NCBI GenBank assembly: GCA_027315205.1 | Contig: DAHUYM010000006.1 | Location: 92,481-156,480 of the forward strand | Direction: 5' to 3' | Length of the DNA: 64,000 bases | DNA from: Leptospirillum sp. | GTDB lineage: Bacteria > Nitrospirota > Leptospirillia > Leptospirillales > Leptospirillaceae | Part shown: positions 35,401 to 44,514 of the stretch, one piece after another | Position numbering within the stretch: position 1 is the stretch's first letter | How the letters are laid out: the number at the start of each line of letters is the position of its first letter | The notes under the pieces: generated by a model | Database searches by the model: none | Told to the model about the DNA's origin: nothing | The model's input: the letters and a program-made list of their open reading frames with translations, nothing else | Made by a program: the position numbers and the translations under genes

Positions 35401-36875
35401 CGGCCGCTCCCCTTTTTCCGGGCCTCCTCCGACTGGATCCAGGCCTTTACGATTTCCCGGAAACGGTCCCCGCGCTCTTCGTACCCGTGAAACATGTCGT
35501 AGCTCGAACAGGCCGGCGACAGGAGAACCACTTCACCCGGCAAAGTCCCCTCTGATGCCGTCTTCACCGCATCCTCAAGAGATCCCGCCATCCGGAAGGG
35601 AACCATGCCAACCAGGGCATCCCGGATCTTTCCCCGGGCTTCGCCGATCGCGACGATGGACTTTACCGTCCCCCGGATTTCCTCCCTGAGCGGCGAGTAG
35701 GGCGCCCCCTTGTCGCGTCCCCCCATAATCAGGTGGACTGATGGTTTTCCCCCATGGAACCCCCGGAGCGCAAGCCGGGTGGCATCGACGTTCGTCGCCT
35801 TCGAATCGTTGAAAAACCGGACCCCTTTATACTCACCGACCAGTTCCATCCGATGGGGAAGACCCATGAAGGAGGACAGGGCCGTTTCGATCGTTCTTTT
35901 CATCTGCGATACGTTGTGCCCCTTTCGCCGGAGGAAAAGAATGGCCCCCAGGAGGCCCGCCGCCAGATTCTGGAGATTTCCGAACCCCGAAAGCCGGTAG
36001 CCCGAGGTGTTCCAGGGCTCCGGAGAAATCTCCGACGATCCCCGGACGATGCCTCTTTGTCCGTCTTCCGACAAAATGAGCCTCGTTCCGTAGGACTCGG
36101 CCTCCCCGTCCTCTTCTCCGACGAGAAAGGTCGCGTTCCGGCTTGTGTGGAAAGGAGCCGGCAGGACGCCGGACCTGGGGTCTCCGTTCAACACGGCCCA
36201 GCTTTCCCGCGACTGGGTCTCGAACGCTTTCCATTTGGCACTTTTGTAGCTCTCGAACGTCGGATAGCGGTCGAGGTGGTCCGGGGTAATGTTCAGGAGC
36301 AGGTTGACCCACGGGTCCAGGGTTCCGAGGGATTCGGCCTGGAAGCTGGAAAGCTCCACGACCAGAGCCTTGAAGCGCTTTTTCCCCTCCCTGGTGTCCA
36401 GAACCATTTCAGAAAGGGGGGTACCGAAGTTTCCTCCGAGAAAGGCCTCCTCACCGGCAGCCGACAGAAAATGGGCCAAGAGGGCCGATGTAGTGGACTT
36501 TCCGTTGGTTCCGCCTACGACCGCCATGGGAATATCGGTCATGGACGCCGCCCATTCGAGTTCCCCCATGACATTTTCGCGATAGACGGGGGCGTCTTCC
36601 CCGGCCCATTTACGTGGGGGTATCCCCGGACTCACGATAACCTTCTTCTGGGACGCGACCCAATCCGGAGTGATTGTGTTTCCCAGTTCGAGGCGGACGC
36701 CTCTCTGCTCGAGTTCGCTTCGCTCGGACGCGGGTAAATCGTTCCCCTCGTCGACCAGAAGCGCGGGATGATTCAGGAATCGTGCCAGGCGGGCCGCCGA
36801 GATACCTGAACGGCCGGCACCCAGTATCACGACAGGTTCTCCTGTGTTCAAGAATGGAATGGTCCTTCGCGGCAT
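35397..36875 (-). CDS. murD: UDP-N-acetylmuramoyl-L-alanine--D-glutamate ligase
   Basis: A 492-aa Mur ligase. The N-terminal domain begins VVILGAGRSGISAARLA, the P-loop is VVGGTNGKSTTSALLAHFL near residue 120, and FFNDSKATNVDATRLAL (carbamylated Lys region neighbour) and MGGRDKGAPYSPL are conserved. LSPACSSYDMFHGYEERGDRFR is the classical C-terminal MurD motif. Slightly longer than E. coli MurD. Confidence 0.96.
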   Translation of the reverse strand: MPRRTIPFLNTGEPVVILGAGRSGISAARLARFLNHPALLVDEGNDLPASERSELEQRGVRLELGNTITPDWVASQKKVIVSPGIPPRKWAGEDAPVYRENVMGELEWAASMTDIPMAVVGGTNGKSTTSALLAHFLSAAGEEAFLGGNFGTPLSEMVLDTREGKKRFKALVVELSSFQAESLGTLDPWVNLLLNITPDHLDRYPTFESYKSAKWKAFETQSRESWAVLNGDPRSGVLPAPFHTSRNATFLVGEEDGEAESYGTRLILSEDGQRGIVRGSSEISPEPWNTSGYRLSGFGNLQNLAAGLLGAILFLRRKGHNVSQMKRTIETALSSFMGLPHRMELVGEYKGVRFFNDSKATNVDATRLALRGFHGGKPSVHLIMGGRDKGAPYSPLREEIRGTVKSIVAIGEARGKIRDALVGMVPFRMAGSLEDAVKTASEGTLPGEVVLLSPACSSYDMFHGYEERGDRFREIVKAWIQSEEARKKGSGR

Positions 36876-36900
36876 TCTCTCTCCTCGGTTTCGGAAGCCT

Positions 36901-37974
36901 TCAGCGGAGCTTGAACGTGCTGAGGCTTATCAGGGCCAGGATAATCGATACGATCCAGAACCGGACGATGACTTTCGGCTCCTCGACCCCTCCCAGTTCG
37001 TAATGGTGATGGAGTGGGGCCATTCTCAAAACGCGCTTCTTCCGGATCTTGAACGAAAGGACCTGAGCGATCACCGACAGGGCTTCGGCCACGAAAATCC
37101 CCCCCAGGATCAGGAGCAAGAGTTCCTGCCGGGTGATGATCGCCATCATCCCGATCCCTCCCCCAAGCGCCAAAGAACCGACATCCCCCATGAAGATCGA
37201 CGCAGGATAGGAATTGAACCAGAGAAATCCCAGGGACGAGCCGACCATCGCCCCGCAAACGATCGCCAGTTCGCCCGCTCCCGGGACGTGGATGATTTCG
37301 AGGTACTTGGCATACACATGGTGTCCCGTCACGTAAGTAATCCCCATGAACGAGAGAGCGACGACGGTTACCGGACCAATGGCCAGGCCGTCCAGGCCGT
37401 CGGTCAGGTTCACGGCGTTCGCCGTTCCCGATAGGACACCGACCGCGAAGGGAAGGAAGAAGAGACCCAGGGCGGGATTGAACGATTTCAGGAACGGAAC
37501 GACGAGCCGGGTGTCTTCTCCGGTGACCGAAAGGTACCACAGGACGAGGAGCGTGCCGGAAACGACCTGAAGAAGGAATTTTTGCCAGGCGAGAAGCCCC
37601 TTCGACTTCTTCCGGACGACCTTCAGATAATCGTCCAGGAAACCGATCGCACCGTTCGCCCCAAGACTGGCGAGCAGCATCCAGACGTAACGGTTCGAAA
37701 GATCCGCCCAAAGGATCGTCGGGATGAAGATGCCGAGAAGGATGAGAACCCCTCCCATCGTCGGCGTGCCTTTTTTCGAAAGATGCGATTTCGGTCCGTC
37801 GTCTCTCACTTCCTGACCGATCTGGATTCTCTTGAGCCAGCGGATCAAAATCGGTCCGAGGAGAAAGAAAAGCAAAAGTGCCGTGATTGTGGCATAGATC
37901 GCACGGAAGGTGATGTACCGGAAGACATTGAAGAACGGGTGGGTCTGATGGAGCGTGAACAGTTCGTAAAGCAT
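36901..37974 (-). CDS. mraY: Phospho-N-acetylmuramoyl-pentapeptide transferase MraY
   Basis: A 357-aa integral membrane enzyme with about ten helices that makes lipid I. Catalytic stretches: KKGTPTMGGVLIL, GFLDDYLKVVRKKSKGL, NAVNLTDGLDGLA, FMGDVGSLALGGGIG and MAPLHHHYELGG. The start codon shares one base with the murF stop. Usual family length. Confidence 0.97.
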   Translation of the reverse strand: MLYELFTLHQTHPFFNVFRYITFRAIYATITALLLFFLLGPILIRWLKRIQIGQEVRDDGPKSHLSKKGTPTMGGVLILLGIFIPTILWADLSNRYVWMLLASLGANGAIGFLDDYLKVVRKKSKGLLAWQKFLLQVVSGTLLVLWYLSVTGEDTRLVVPFLKSFNPALGLFFLPFAVGVLSGTANAVNLTDGLDGLAIGPVTVVALSFMGITYVTGHHVYAKYLEIIHVPGAGELAIVCGAMVGSSLGFLWFNSYPASIFMGDVGSLALGGGIGMMAIITRQELLLLILGGIFVAEALSVIAQVLSFKIRKKRVLRMAPLHHHYELGGVEEPKVIVRFWIVSIILALISLSTFKLR

Positions 37975-39476
37975 CAGCCGGCCTTCTCCAGCCGGGACAC
38001 TTCGTTTTCAAGGTGCATCCCCCGCGATCCCTTGACGAGGACGACGTCCCCTTTCCGGATTTCCCGGACGGGATCGTTCTGGGGGATCCCATCGAGGGGT
38101 AGGGCGCGGATCCGATCCGGGTCGCCGCCCCCTTCCTGGTACCCCTGCCGGAACTCGGAAAAAAAATGTCCCTTGTACAGAAGGCCCCAAAAGGGATACC
38201 GGGATGCCGAGCGACCGATGCATCGATGGAGCGATGGAGCCTCATCCCCCAATTCGAGCATGTCCCCCAGGATGGCCCAAAGCCGCCCAGCTTTCCGTCC
38301 GGATGGCTCCTTTTCACCCGTTTCGCGGTAAATCTGGCCCGACCATTCGAACGCCCCTTTCATGGAAAGGGGGTTGGCATTGTAGTGGTCCAGGAGCATG
38401 AGCACTCCTCCGGGGGTGCGTACCATCTCCATCCGGCCCGGAAGGGGACGAAACGTCCGCATCCTGGGGATCGAGTCGGAATAGGGGATACCGAGCGTAC
38501 GGGCCACCCCGAGGGCCAGGAGAACATCCTGGGCGAGAAGGGCCGATGGCGAGGCCAACGGCATTTCGAACGGCTCGGCGCCTTTTTCGCTAACGATGGA
38601 CCACGAACCGTCTTTCTTCGGCCGGATCGTGCCGGAAAGCGTTTCTGCCGACGGGGGCCGTTCAGGATGGCTTACCCCGGAAACGTCCTCCGCGGCGTCC
38701 GGCAGCGAGAGCGATGTGAAAAAGAACCGCCGGCCTTCCTCCCTGAATATCGGAGCTTCCTTGAACCGTGCCAGAAGATCGAGTGGCATCACAGCAAAGC
38801 CTCCAGGTTTCAGATAGGCGAACAGTCGGGCCTTTTCGGCCCAGACTCCCTGCACCGTTCCCAGGGTTTCCAGATGCCCGGCCCCGATCGATGTCAGGAC
38901 GGCGACATCCGCCTTGAGGACGGAACCCAGGAAATCCATGTCACCGGGTTTCCTTATCCCGACCTCGAGGACCGCAAACGCAGCGGAAACCGGCCACTCC
39001 CAAAGCGTCTTCGGAACACCGATCTCGTTGTTGAAGTTCATCCTGTTCGAATGGATGTTGTTCTCGTCACCTCCCAGCGCCAGCCGGATCAATTCGCGGG
39101 TCGTCGTCTTTCCGGCGGTTCCGCTCAGCGTAACCAGACGCTTGCCTTCGGAAAAACGCCTGGACACGACCGCCCGGGCAACCCCTTGCAGGGCTTTTTT
39201 GGTATCAGGAACGACCAGGAGGGGCGACTCGACCGGTAGAGGGCGCTCGACCAACGCCATGACCGCTCCCCGGGAAAAGGCCTCTTCCACGAATTCATGG
39301 CCGTCAAACCGATCCCCCCGAAGCGCGATGAACAGACTGGCCGGTTCGACCGTACGGCTGTCGGTCGAGGCCCCGGTCAGGAGCGCTTTCCCCGAAATCG
39401 GCGGTCCGGACCAGTTTCCGGGACATTCCCGTTCGACCTCGGCGACCGTCAGCCACCCTTTAGGCGAACCGTTCAC
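37974..39476 (-). CDS. murF: UDP-N-acetylmuramoyl-tripeptide--D-alanyl-D-alanine ligase
   Basis: A 500-aa Mur ligase adding D-Ala-D-Ala. DSRTVEPASLFIALRGDRFDGHEFV, the P-loop LSGTAGKTTTRELIRLAL near residue 140, NNEIGVPKTLW, and LLDHYNANPLSMKGAF (family: DxYNANPxSM) are clear. The start is GTG at 39476, overlapping the murE stop as GTGA. About 50 residues longer than E. coli MurF, with an extra segment around 230-290. Confidence 0.95.
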   Translation of the reverse strand: MNGSPKGWLTVAEVERECPGNWSGPPISGKALLTGASTDSRTVEPASLFIALRGDRFDGHEFVEEAFSRGAVMALVERPLPVESPLLVVPDTKKALQGVARAVVSRRFSEGKRLVTLSGTAGKTTTRELIRLALGGDENNIHSNRMNFNNEIGVPKTLWEWPVSAAFAVLEVGIRKPGDMDFLGSVLKADVAVLTSIGAGHLETLGTVQGVWAEKARLFAYLKPGGFAVMPLDLLARFKEAPIFREEGRRFFFTSLSLPDAAEDVSGVSHPERPPSAETLSGTIRPKKDGSWSIVSEKGAEPFEMPLASPSALLAQDVLLALGVARTLGIPYSDSIPRMRTFRPLPGRMEMVRTPGGVLMLLDHYNANPLSMKGAFEWSGQIYRETGEKEPSGRKAGRLWAILGDMLELGDEAPSLHRCIGRSASRYPFWGLLYKGHFFSEFRQGYQEGGGDPDRIRALPLDGIPQNDPVREIRKGDVVLVKGSRGMHLENEVSRLEKAG

Positions 39477-40993
39477 GACGTCTCCTTCATGGCTTCCCGT
39501 GCGATCTCCCGATCGTCGAAATGGATCTTTTCCCTTCCCAGGATCTGGTAGGTTTCATGCCCTTTTCCGGCGATGACGACAGTATCCCCTGAACGGGCAA
39601 GGCGGATCGCTTCGAAGATCGCCGTTTTCCGGTCGGCCACCCTCACATACTGAGCCTGCGTCGCCTTGAGCCCCGGCTCGATCTCGTCGAGAATCGCTTC
39701 TGCCGATTCAGTGCGCGGGTTGTCGGAAGTCAGGACCACGAAATCCGATTTCTCGCCGGCAACCTTCCCCATCCTCGGGCGCTTTCCCCGATCCCGGTCC
39801 CCCCCGCAGCCGAAGACGGTGATCACCCGTCCGGCAGTCACAGGCCGGACAGCCGAAAGAAGATTCATGAGGGCATCGTCGGTGTGGGCATAGTCGACAA
39901 CCACAGAAAATCCACCGGGTCCCTCGATGCGTTCGAATCGGCCGGGAACGCCGGAGAGCTTCCGGATCCCGGAAGAGATCGCAGACGGGGAAATCCCGAG
40001 CGCGATGCCCGTGCCGATCGCACCCATGATGTTCGAAAGGTTGTATTGCCCTGAAAGGGGGGATTCGACATCGATCGTGCCGGAAGGCGTCTTCACCGTC
40101 CCCCGGATCCCGGTTATGCCGACGCGGACATCGACAGGATGGATGTCCATGCCGTCGTCGGTCCCGTAGCGAAGGAACGAATACCCTTTTCCCTTCAATT
40201 CTTCGGCAAGGGCTTCTCCTCTCGGATCATCGTCGTTGATGATCGCGACGGGTTTCGATCCGTCGGGATTCGTCCAGAGGAGCAGGCGCTTTTTTGCGGC
40301 GAAATAGGTTTCCATATCGTGGTGATAATCGAGATGGTCCCGGGTCAGGTTCGTGAAATGGACGATGGAAAAGGCGATTCCCGACACACGGTCCTGATCG
40401 AGCGCATGGGAGGAGACTTCCATCGACATCGCTTTCAACCCGTGTTTCAGGGCATCGGCGAACAGGGCATGGAGGTCGAGCGCTCCGGGCGTCGTCTGAG
40501 GAGCATCGACGCTCCCTGCCCCCACGTCGAACGACACCGTCCCTATCAGGCCGCAGGGCATTCCCGCGGCCTGGAGGATGGAACGCGTCAGGAAGCTCGA
40601 CGTGGTCTTCCCGTTGGTACCCGTGACTCCGACCACTTTAAGGATCCGCGACGGGTCTCCCCACCACGAGGAGGCGAACCGACCGCTCCATTCCTGCATG
40701 GCGGGGACAAACGACAGGCCGGCATGTGTGTTGATACGCTCCAGAAGTTCGACCTGCCCTTCCCATTCCGAACGGTTCGCCACATCTGCGACAAGAAAAA
40801 CCGCGCCACGATCCAGTGCGTCGGCAATATAGTCCCAGCGGAGCCCTCCCTGTCCGGGGCGCGCAAGAAAGAGACTCCCCGGGCGAATATCCCTGGAGTC
40901 GTCGGTAAAATGGAACGCTGCCTTCGGAAAACGACCCTTGAATGGCGGCGGTATATGATCCGCAAGCCACTTGTCCCCGCGATTCGGAGGCAT
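39473..40993 (-). CDS. murE: UDP-MurNAc-tripeptide synthetase, meso-diaminopimelate type
   Basis: A 506-aa Mur ligase adding the third stem residue. The P-loop is GVTGTNGKTTSSFLT near residue 110; the substrate motif DNPRTE indicates meso-diaminopimelate rather than lysine. Also visible are HALDQDRVSGIAFSIVHFTNLTRDHLDYH-type stretches and VDYAHTDDALMNLL. ATG at 40993 is chosen; TTG at 41002 in the same frame is also near a GGGGTGG tract. Confidence 0.95.
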   Translation of the reverse strand: MPPNRGDKWLADHIPPPFKGRFPKAAFHFTDDSRDIRPGSLFLARPGQGGLRWDYIADALDRGAVFLVADVANRSEWEGQVELLERINTHAGLSFVPAMQEWSGRFASSWWGDPSRILKVVGVTGTNGKTTSSFLTRSILQAAGMPCGLIGTVSFDVGAGSVDAPQTTPGALDLHALFADALKHGLKAMSMEVSSHALDQDRVSGIAFSIVHFTNLTRDHLDYHHDMETYFAAKKRLLLWTNPDGSKPVAIINDDDPRGEALAEELKGKGYSFLRYGTDDGMDIHPVDVRVGITGIRGTVKTPSGTIDVESPLSGQYNLSNIMGAIGTGIALGISPSAISSGIRKLSGVPGRFERIEGPGGFSVVVDYAHTDDALMNLLSAVRPVTAGRVITVFGCGGDRDRGKRPRMGKVAGEKSDFVVLTSDNPRTESAEAILDEIEPGLKATQAQYVRVADRKTAIFEAIRLARSGDTVVIAGKGHETYQILGREKIHFDDREIAREAMKETS

Positions 40994-41048
40994 CAACACC
41001 AAAGGTCCACCCCACAGTCACCATCGTGTGCCACAGCGTCAACGTGTC

Positions 41049-42785
41049 TCATTTGAACTTTTCCAGCCGTTCGGGCCTCAAGGCTTCCGCCATCACCCGT
41101 CCCCCCAGGACCGGATCGGATGGCGACACAACCGTGTCCGATGGAATCCTGAAATGGACGAGGGCCATCTCGGCGACTTTCCGGAACAGGGGAGCCGCGA
41201 CCGTTCCACCCCAGGAAAGATGGCGGGGTTTTATAACAACGGCCAAAATCACGAGTGAAGGATGGGACACGGGAAACACCCCTACAAACGAATCGATCGT
41301 GCGGCGACGGGTATACGCATGTTTCAACGGATCGTAGACCTGCGCCGTTCCCGTCTTGCCCGCCACGTCGTATCCCTGGATGACCGCATGGACTCCCGTT
41401 CCCCCCGGAGCTACCACGTTCTTCATGAGTCCCAGGAGAATCCGGCACGTCTCCTTCGACACGACGGTCCGCACCGCCTTGGGGTTCCTTCGGTAGATTA
41501 CGTGTCCGGAGCGGTCGACCACCCTCTGGACGAGGAAGGGGCGCATCAATTGACCTCCGTTCGCGATGGCGCTGACGGCGGCCGCGATCTGGATCGGCGT
41601 CACACCGACCTCCTGCCCCATCGACATGCTGTATATCGACCTGCGGGACCATCGGTCCGGCGGATGTACGATTCCCGCCGACTCCCCGGGGAAATCGATC
41701 CCGGTCTTCTTCCCGAAACCGAATGCCCGGATGTAGCGGTAAAACAGGTCCGGACCGAGCTTGAGACCCACCTGGGAAATCCCGATGTTGCTCGACTTTG
41801 CAAGGATCTGGGCAAGGGTCAGGGTTGTTTCCGGTTCATCGTCGTGAAGGTAGCCTCCCGGGATGCGGAAGGCTCCGTCGTGGCCATCGAACGTCTCGTC
41901 GGGTGTGACCTTGTGCTCGTTCAGTGCGGCACTGGCCGTGATCAGCTTGAAGATCGATCCCGGCTCGTAGACCATCGACACGGCAGGATTCATCTCAAGA
42001 GTCTTTCCCGTCCGGTTCGTCGCCAACGCGAGAACGGCCCCCGTCCAGGGATCCATGACGACGACAACGCCGCCTTCCGCCGAAAACGCCTCGACCTGTT
42101 CATCCAATGCAACCTGGGCATATGTCTGGAGACGACTGTCGATCGTCGTATATAGGGTGTTGCCCGCAAGGGTTTCGGAAGGATGCTGGTCGACCGAGAA
42201 ATAGGAGCGTCCCCGGGCTGAGACTTCGAGTATCCTCGCGCCCTGGTGACCTGCAAGATAACGGTCGTACGTTTTCTCGAGCCCCGAGACCCCGATGTTG
42301 TCGAGGCCGGTCGCCCCGAGAACGGCATGGAAGGCCCTCCCATGGGGATAGAACCGTTTTTCTTCTTCGACGACGAACAGACCGGGGAGACGACGGGTCC
42401 GGAAATAATCCGCCTGGGAGGGGGAGAGGGAATGCCGGACCCAGACGAAATGTCCCCCTTTCCGGAGTCTCTGCATGAGCGTCGCCTGGGAAATGTTCAG
42501 GACGGCTGCCAGACGGGAGATGACACGCCGAGACCGGACTCGGGACCGGAACATCTGGGGATCGGCCACCAGGGACGGAATGGTCCGGTTGGCCGCCAAA
42601 ATCTGGCCGTTCCGGTCCAGGAATCCGCCCCGCTCCCCCCGGACAAGCACGAATCGCTGGTGTTCGAGGAGAGAGGCCTTCCGGTACCGTGATTGCCCGA
42701 CAACCTGAACGTCGAACAGCCGTCCGGCCACAACGAGAAAGCCCAGCAACACTCCGACAACAACCCATGTTGTCCGGACTTTCAC
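41049..42785 (-). CDS. ftsI: Septal penicillin-binding protein FtsI (PBP3-type transpeptidase)
   Basis: A 578-aa class B PBP. One N-terminal helix (about residues 7-24) is followed by the dimerisation domain and a transpeptidase domain with SxxK as EPGSIFKLITA, SxN as KSSNIGIS, and KTG as VAGKTGTAQV. VAPGGTGVHA precedes KTG, as in other FtsI proteins. No PASTA domains. The start is GTG at 42785 with GGGAGGGG upstream. It crosslinks septal peptidoglycan together with FtsW. Confidence 0.95.
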   Translation of the reverse strand: MKVRTTWVVVGVLLGFLVVAGRLFDVQVVGQSRYRKASLLEHQRFVLVRGERGGFLDRNGQILAANRTIPSLVADPQMFRSRVRSRRVISRLAAVLNISQATLMQRLRKGGHFVWVRHSLSPSQADYFRTRRLPGLFVVEEEKRFYPHGRAFHAVLGATGLDNIGVSGLEKTYDRYLAGHQGARILEVSARGRSYFSVDQHPSETLAGNTLYTTIDSRLQTYAQVALDEQVEAFSAEGGVVVVMDPWTGAVLALATNRTGKTLEMNPAVSMVYEPGSIFKLITASAALNEHKVTPDETFDGHDGAFRIPGGYLHDDEPETTLTLAQILAKSSNIGISQVGLKLGPDLFYRYIRAFGFGKKTGIDFPGESAGIVHPPDRWSRRSIYSMSMGQEVGVTPIQIAAAVSAIANGGQLMRPFLVQRVVDRSGHVIYRRNPKAVRTVVSKETCRILLGLMKNVVAPGGTGVHAVIQGYDVAGKTGTAQVYDPLKHAYTRRRTIDSFVGVFPVSHPSLVILAVVIKPRHLSWGGTVAAPLFRKVAEMALVHFRIPSDTVVSPSDPVLGGRVMAEALRPERLEKFK

Positions 42786-42814
42786 TCTTCCCCTCCCGGG
42801 CTATCCTTTTCGAT

Positions 42815-43090
42815 CTAAGGAAGATAGATGACCGAAGCGGGTGCCGCACGATTCAGATTACGTTCGCGCGCGAACGTCCGCATCCGTGACTCTCGCGTTA
42901 GCGTGGACTGCTCCAGCTCAAGGTTCTTTTCCCGTTTCTGTTGCGCCCGGATCTCGTCTCTCAGACGGGCGGCCTGGTGGTCCGCCCTCACGGAAAGGAT
43001 CGTGACCCCCATGCCGATGAGAAAGAAAGCCAGGGCACTCAAAAAGTAAATCCACGCAAATCGGGGCCGCAAAATCCCTTCAATGTGCAA
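42815..43090 (-). CDS. ftsL: Cell division protein FtsL
   Basis: About 91 aa: a short N-terminus, one membrane helix (FAWIYFLSALAFFLIGMGVT) and a coiled coil rich in Lys/Glu/Arg that ends near VIYLP, the classical FtsL layout. It has little sequence identity to other FtsL proteins, so position between rsmH and ftsI is important. TTG at 43090 with AGGG six bases upstream and an 11-base overlap with rsmH is preferred; ATG at 43144 would overlap by 65. Confidence 0.85.
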   Translation of the reverse strand: MHIEGILRPRFAWIYFLSALAFFLIGMGVTILSVRADHQAARLRDEIRAQQKREKNLELEQSTLTRESRMRTFARERNLNRAAPASVIYLP

Positions 43091-44039
43091 TGAACACCCT
43101 AAGCTTCGCGCTTCTGGATCTCGGGTTTTCGGAGAGTTCCTCATCCGAGGGGACGAGGGGTTTCGGAAAAAGGAGCTCGCCCCGTTCCTCCCGGACCCAG
43201 TTCCGGAACAGGTGCTTTACCTCCCTGTCCTCCCTCGAATGAAAGGAAAGGACTGCGAGCCGCCCTCCCGGCTGGAGAATCGGTCGAACCCCCTCGAGAC
43301 CCTTGACCAGGGAGTCGATTTCCTGGTTGACGGCGATCCGGAGGGCCATGAATGTGCGGGTCGCAGGATGCCGTCGGCTCCGGCGGAAACCTTTCCTGTA
43401 ATAAACACCGCTCACGAATGCCGCCAAGTCCCGCGGCGTCCCGGGAAGACGACCCCGGCTCCTGGACTGGACGAGTGCACGGGCAATGCCGAACGCCAGA
43501 GGTTCTTCCCCGAAGTTTGAGAGCAGGCACGCAAGCTCTTCTGCCGAACTCTCCTCCAGAATCATCCGTGCGGTCACGGGAAGCGTAGGATCGAGGCGCA
43601 TGTCCAGGGGGCCCGTCCCTTCGAACGAAAGGCCGGCCCGTTCCGAACCCGCCTGGTTCATCGACCACCCGGAATCGAGAATCACGCCACGGGGACGGAT
43701 CTCCCACGAAGCAAGGATTTCGCCCATGTCACGGTGGTTGGCGGGAACCAGGATGAGCCGTTCTTCATGTCCTGGAAACAGGAATTCCCTCGCCCGGGCG
43801 ATGGCTTCGGGGTCCACGTCGAAGGCAACGACACGCCCTCCAAGGGCAAGGATGGCACAGGTATGCCCCCCTTGCCCGAGAGTGGCATCAACGTACCACT
43901 CTTCCCGCTCGACGGAGAGGACCTCCATCACACGTCCGGTCATGACGGGTCTGTGGAGTTCCTTCGCTTCCCCCCCGCCCGTCGCCGGGTTATCGGTCTC
44001 GGAATCGCTAGAATAGTCCCGCAAGAGATTGCGCGACAT
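43080..44039 (-). CDS. rsmH: 16S rRNA (cytosine-1402-N4) methyltransferase
   Basis: A 319-aa SAM-dependent methyltransferase (MraW). HRPVMTGRVMEVL and the SAM loop YVDATLGQGGHTCAIL are at the N-terminus; GVILDSGWSMNQ replaces the more common DLGxSSxQ form. FMALRIAVNQEIDSL and LAVLSFHSREDREVKHLF are clear. GGAG precedes the ATG; the start overlaps the mraZ end by 32 bases. Confidence 0.96.
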   Translation of the reverse strand: MSRNLLRDYSSDSETDNPATGGGEAKELHRPVMTGRVMEVLSVEREEWYVDATLGQGGHTCAILALGGRVVAFDVDPEAIARAREFLFPGHEERLILVPANHRDMGEILASWEIRPRGVILDSGWSMNQAGSERAGLSFEGTGPLDMRLDPTLPVTARMILEESSAEELACLLSNFGEEPLAFGIARALVQSRSRGRLPGTPRDLAAFVSGVYYRKGFRRSRRHPATRTFMALRIAVNQEIDSLVKGLEGVRPILQPGGRLAVLSFHSREDREVKHLFRNWVREERGELLFPKPLVPSDEELSENPRSRSAKLRVFIAH

Positions 44040-44454
44040 CTCGGACTCTCTCCTTTCGGGTGATTTCAGACAGTCGGTCCCCGTTCCAGATTTCGAACTT
44101 GTTGAGCATTCCGACGAACCAGATGTCCCTTTCGAGCCGGGCGTATTCCCTGAGAGGCTGGGGAATGAGGATCCTTCCCTGGCGATCCAGCTGGCAGTCG
44201 GTTGCCCATCCGATCGTGAAACGAAGGTAGACCTTGAGGTCTTCGTTCATCTGGGGAAGGAGGGCGACTTTCGATTCCAGCTCCCGCCAGGAGGGCTCGG
44301 GGTAGACGACGAGACATTCGTCCGGCTCGACCGTGATGACGAGCGAAAGGACGCCGTCCTCGGAATTGTCGAGGGTCTCGCGAAAGCGCTGAGGAATGGC
44401 TACGCGCCCCTTTTCGTCGAGCGAATGCTGGAACCGTCCGCGGAACACCTTCAT
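44008..44454 (-). CDS. mraZ: Transcriptional regulator MraZ
   Basis: A 148-aa AbrB-like protein of two swapped-hairpin domains, the first with FRGRFQHSLDEKGRVAIPQRF and the second with DCQLDRQGRILIPQPLREYA, both carrying the DxxGRxxIP motif. MraZ represses the dcw operon by binding TGGG direct repeats. The start at 44454 (MKVFRGR) has GGGGGGAAG upstream and starts on the typical MraZ N-terminus. First gene of the 22-gene block. Confidence 0.96.
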   Translation of the reverse strand: MKVFRGRFQHSLDEKGRVAIPQRFRETLDNSEDGVLSLVITVEPDECLVVYPEPSWRELESKVALLPQMNEDLKVYLRFTIGWATDCQLDRQGRILIPQPLREYARLERDIWFVGMLNKFEIWNGDRLSEITRKERVRDVAQSLAGLF

Positions 44455-44487
44455 CCACTTCCCCCCACTTTTTACCACTTGCCCCCA
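44452..44487 (-). promoter_or_regulatory. MraZ box (TGG repeats, 10-bp period)
   Basis: Read on the minus strand, TGGGGGCAAG, TGGTAAAAAG, TGGGGGGAAG and TGGATG follow each other every ten bases, up to the mraZ start codon. MraZ is known to bind TGGGN repeats separated by five bases, that is, with a 10-bp period. The box overlaps the end of the -10 element and the SD, so it could block both transcription and translation initiation. Confidence 0.85.
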
Positions 44488-44514
44488 TTATAGGAACCCC
44501 TCACATAATGTCAA
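44487..44514 (-). promoter_or_regulatory. Consensus sigma-70 promoter of the dcw operon
   Basis: On the minus strand TTGACA (44514-44509) and TATAAT (44492-44487) are both perfect hexamers separated by 16 bases. The last base of TATAAT is the first base of the MraZ repeat array. Confidence 0.88.
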
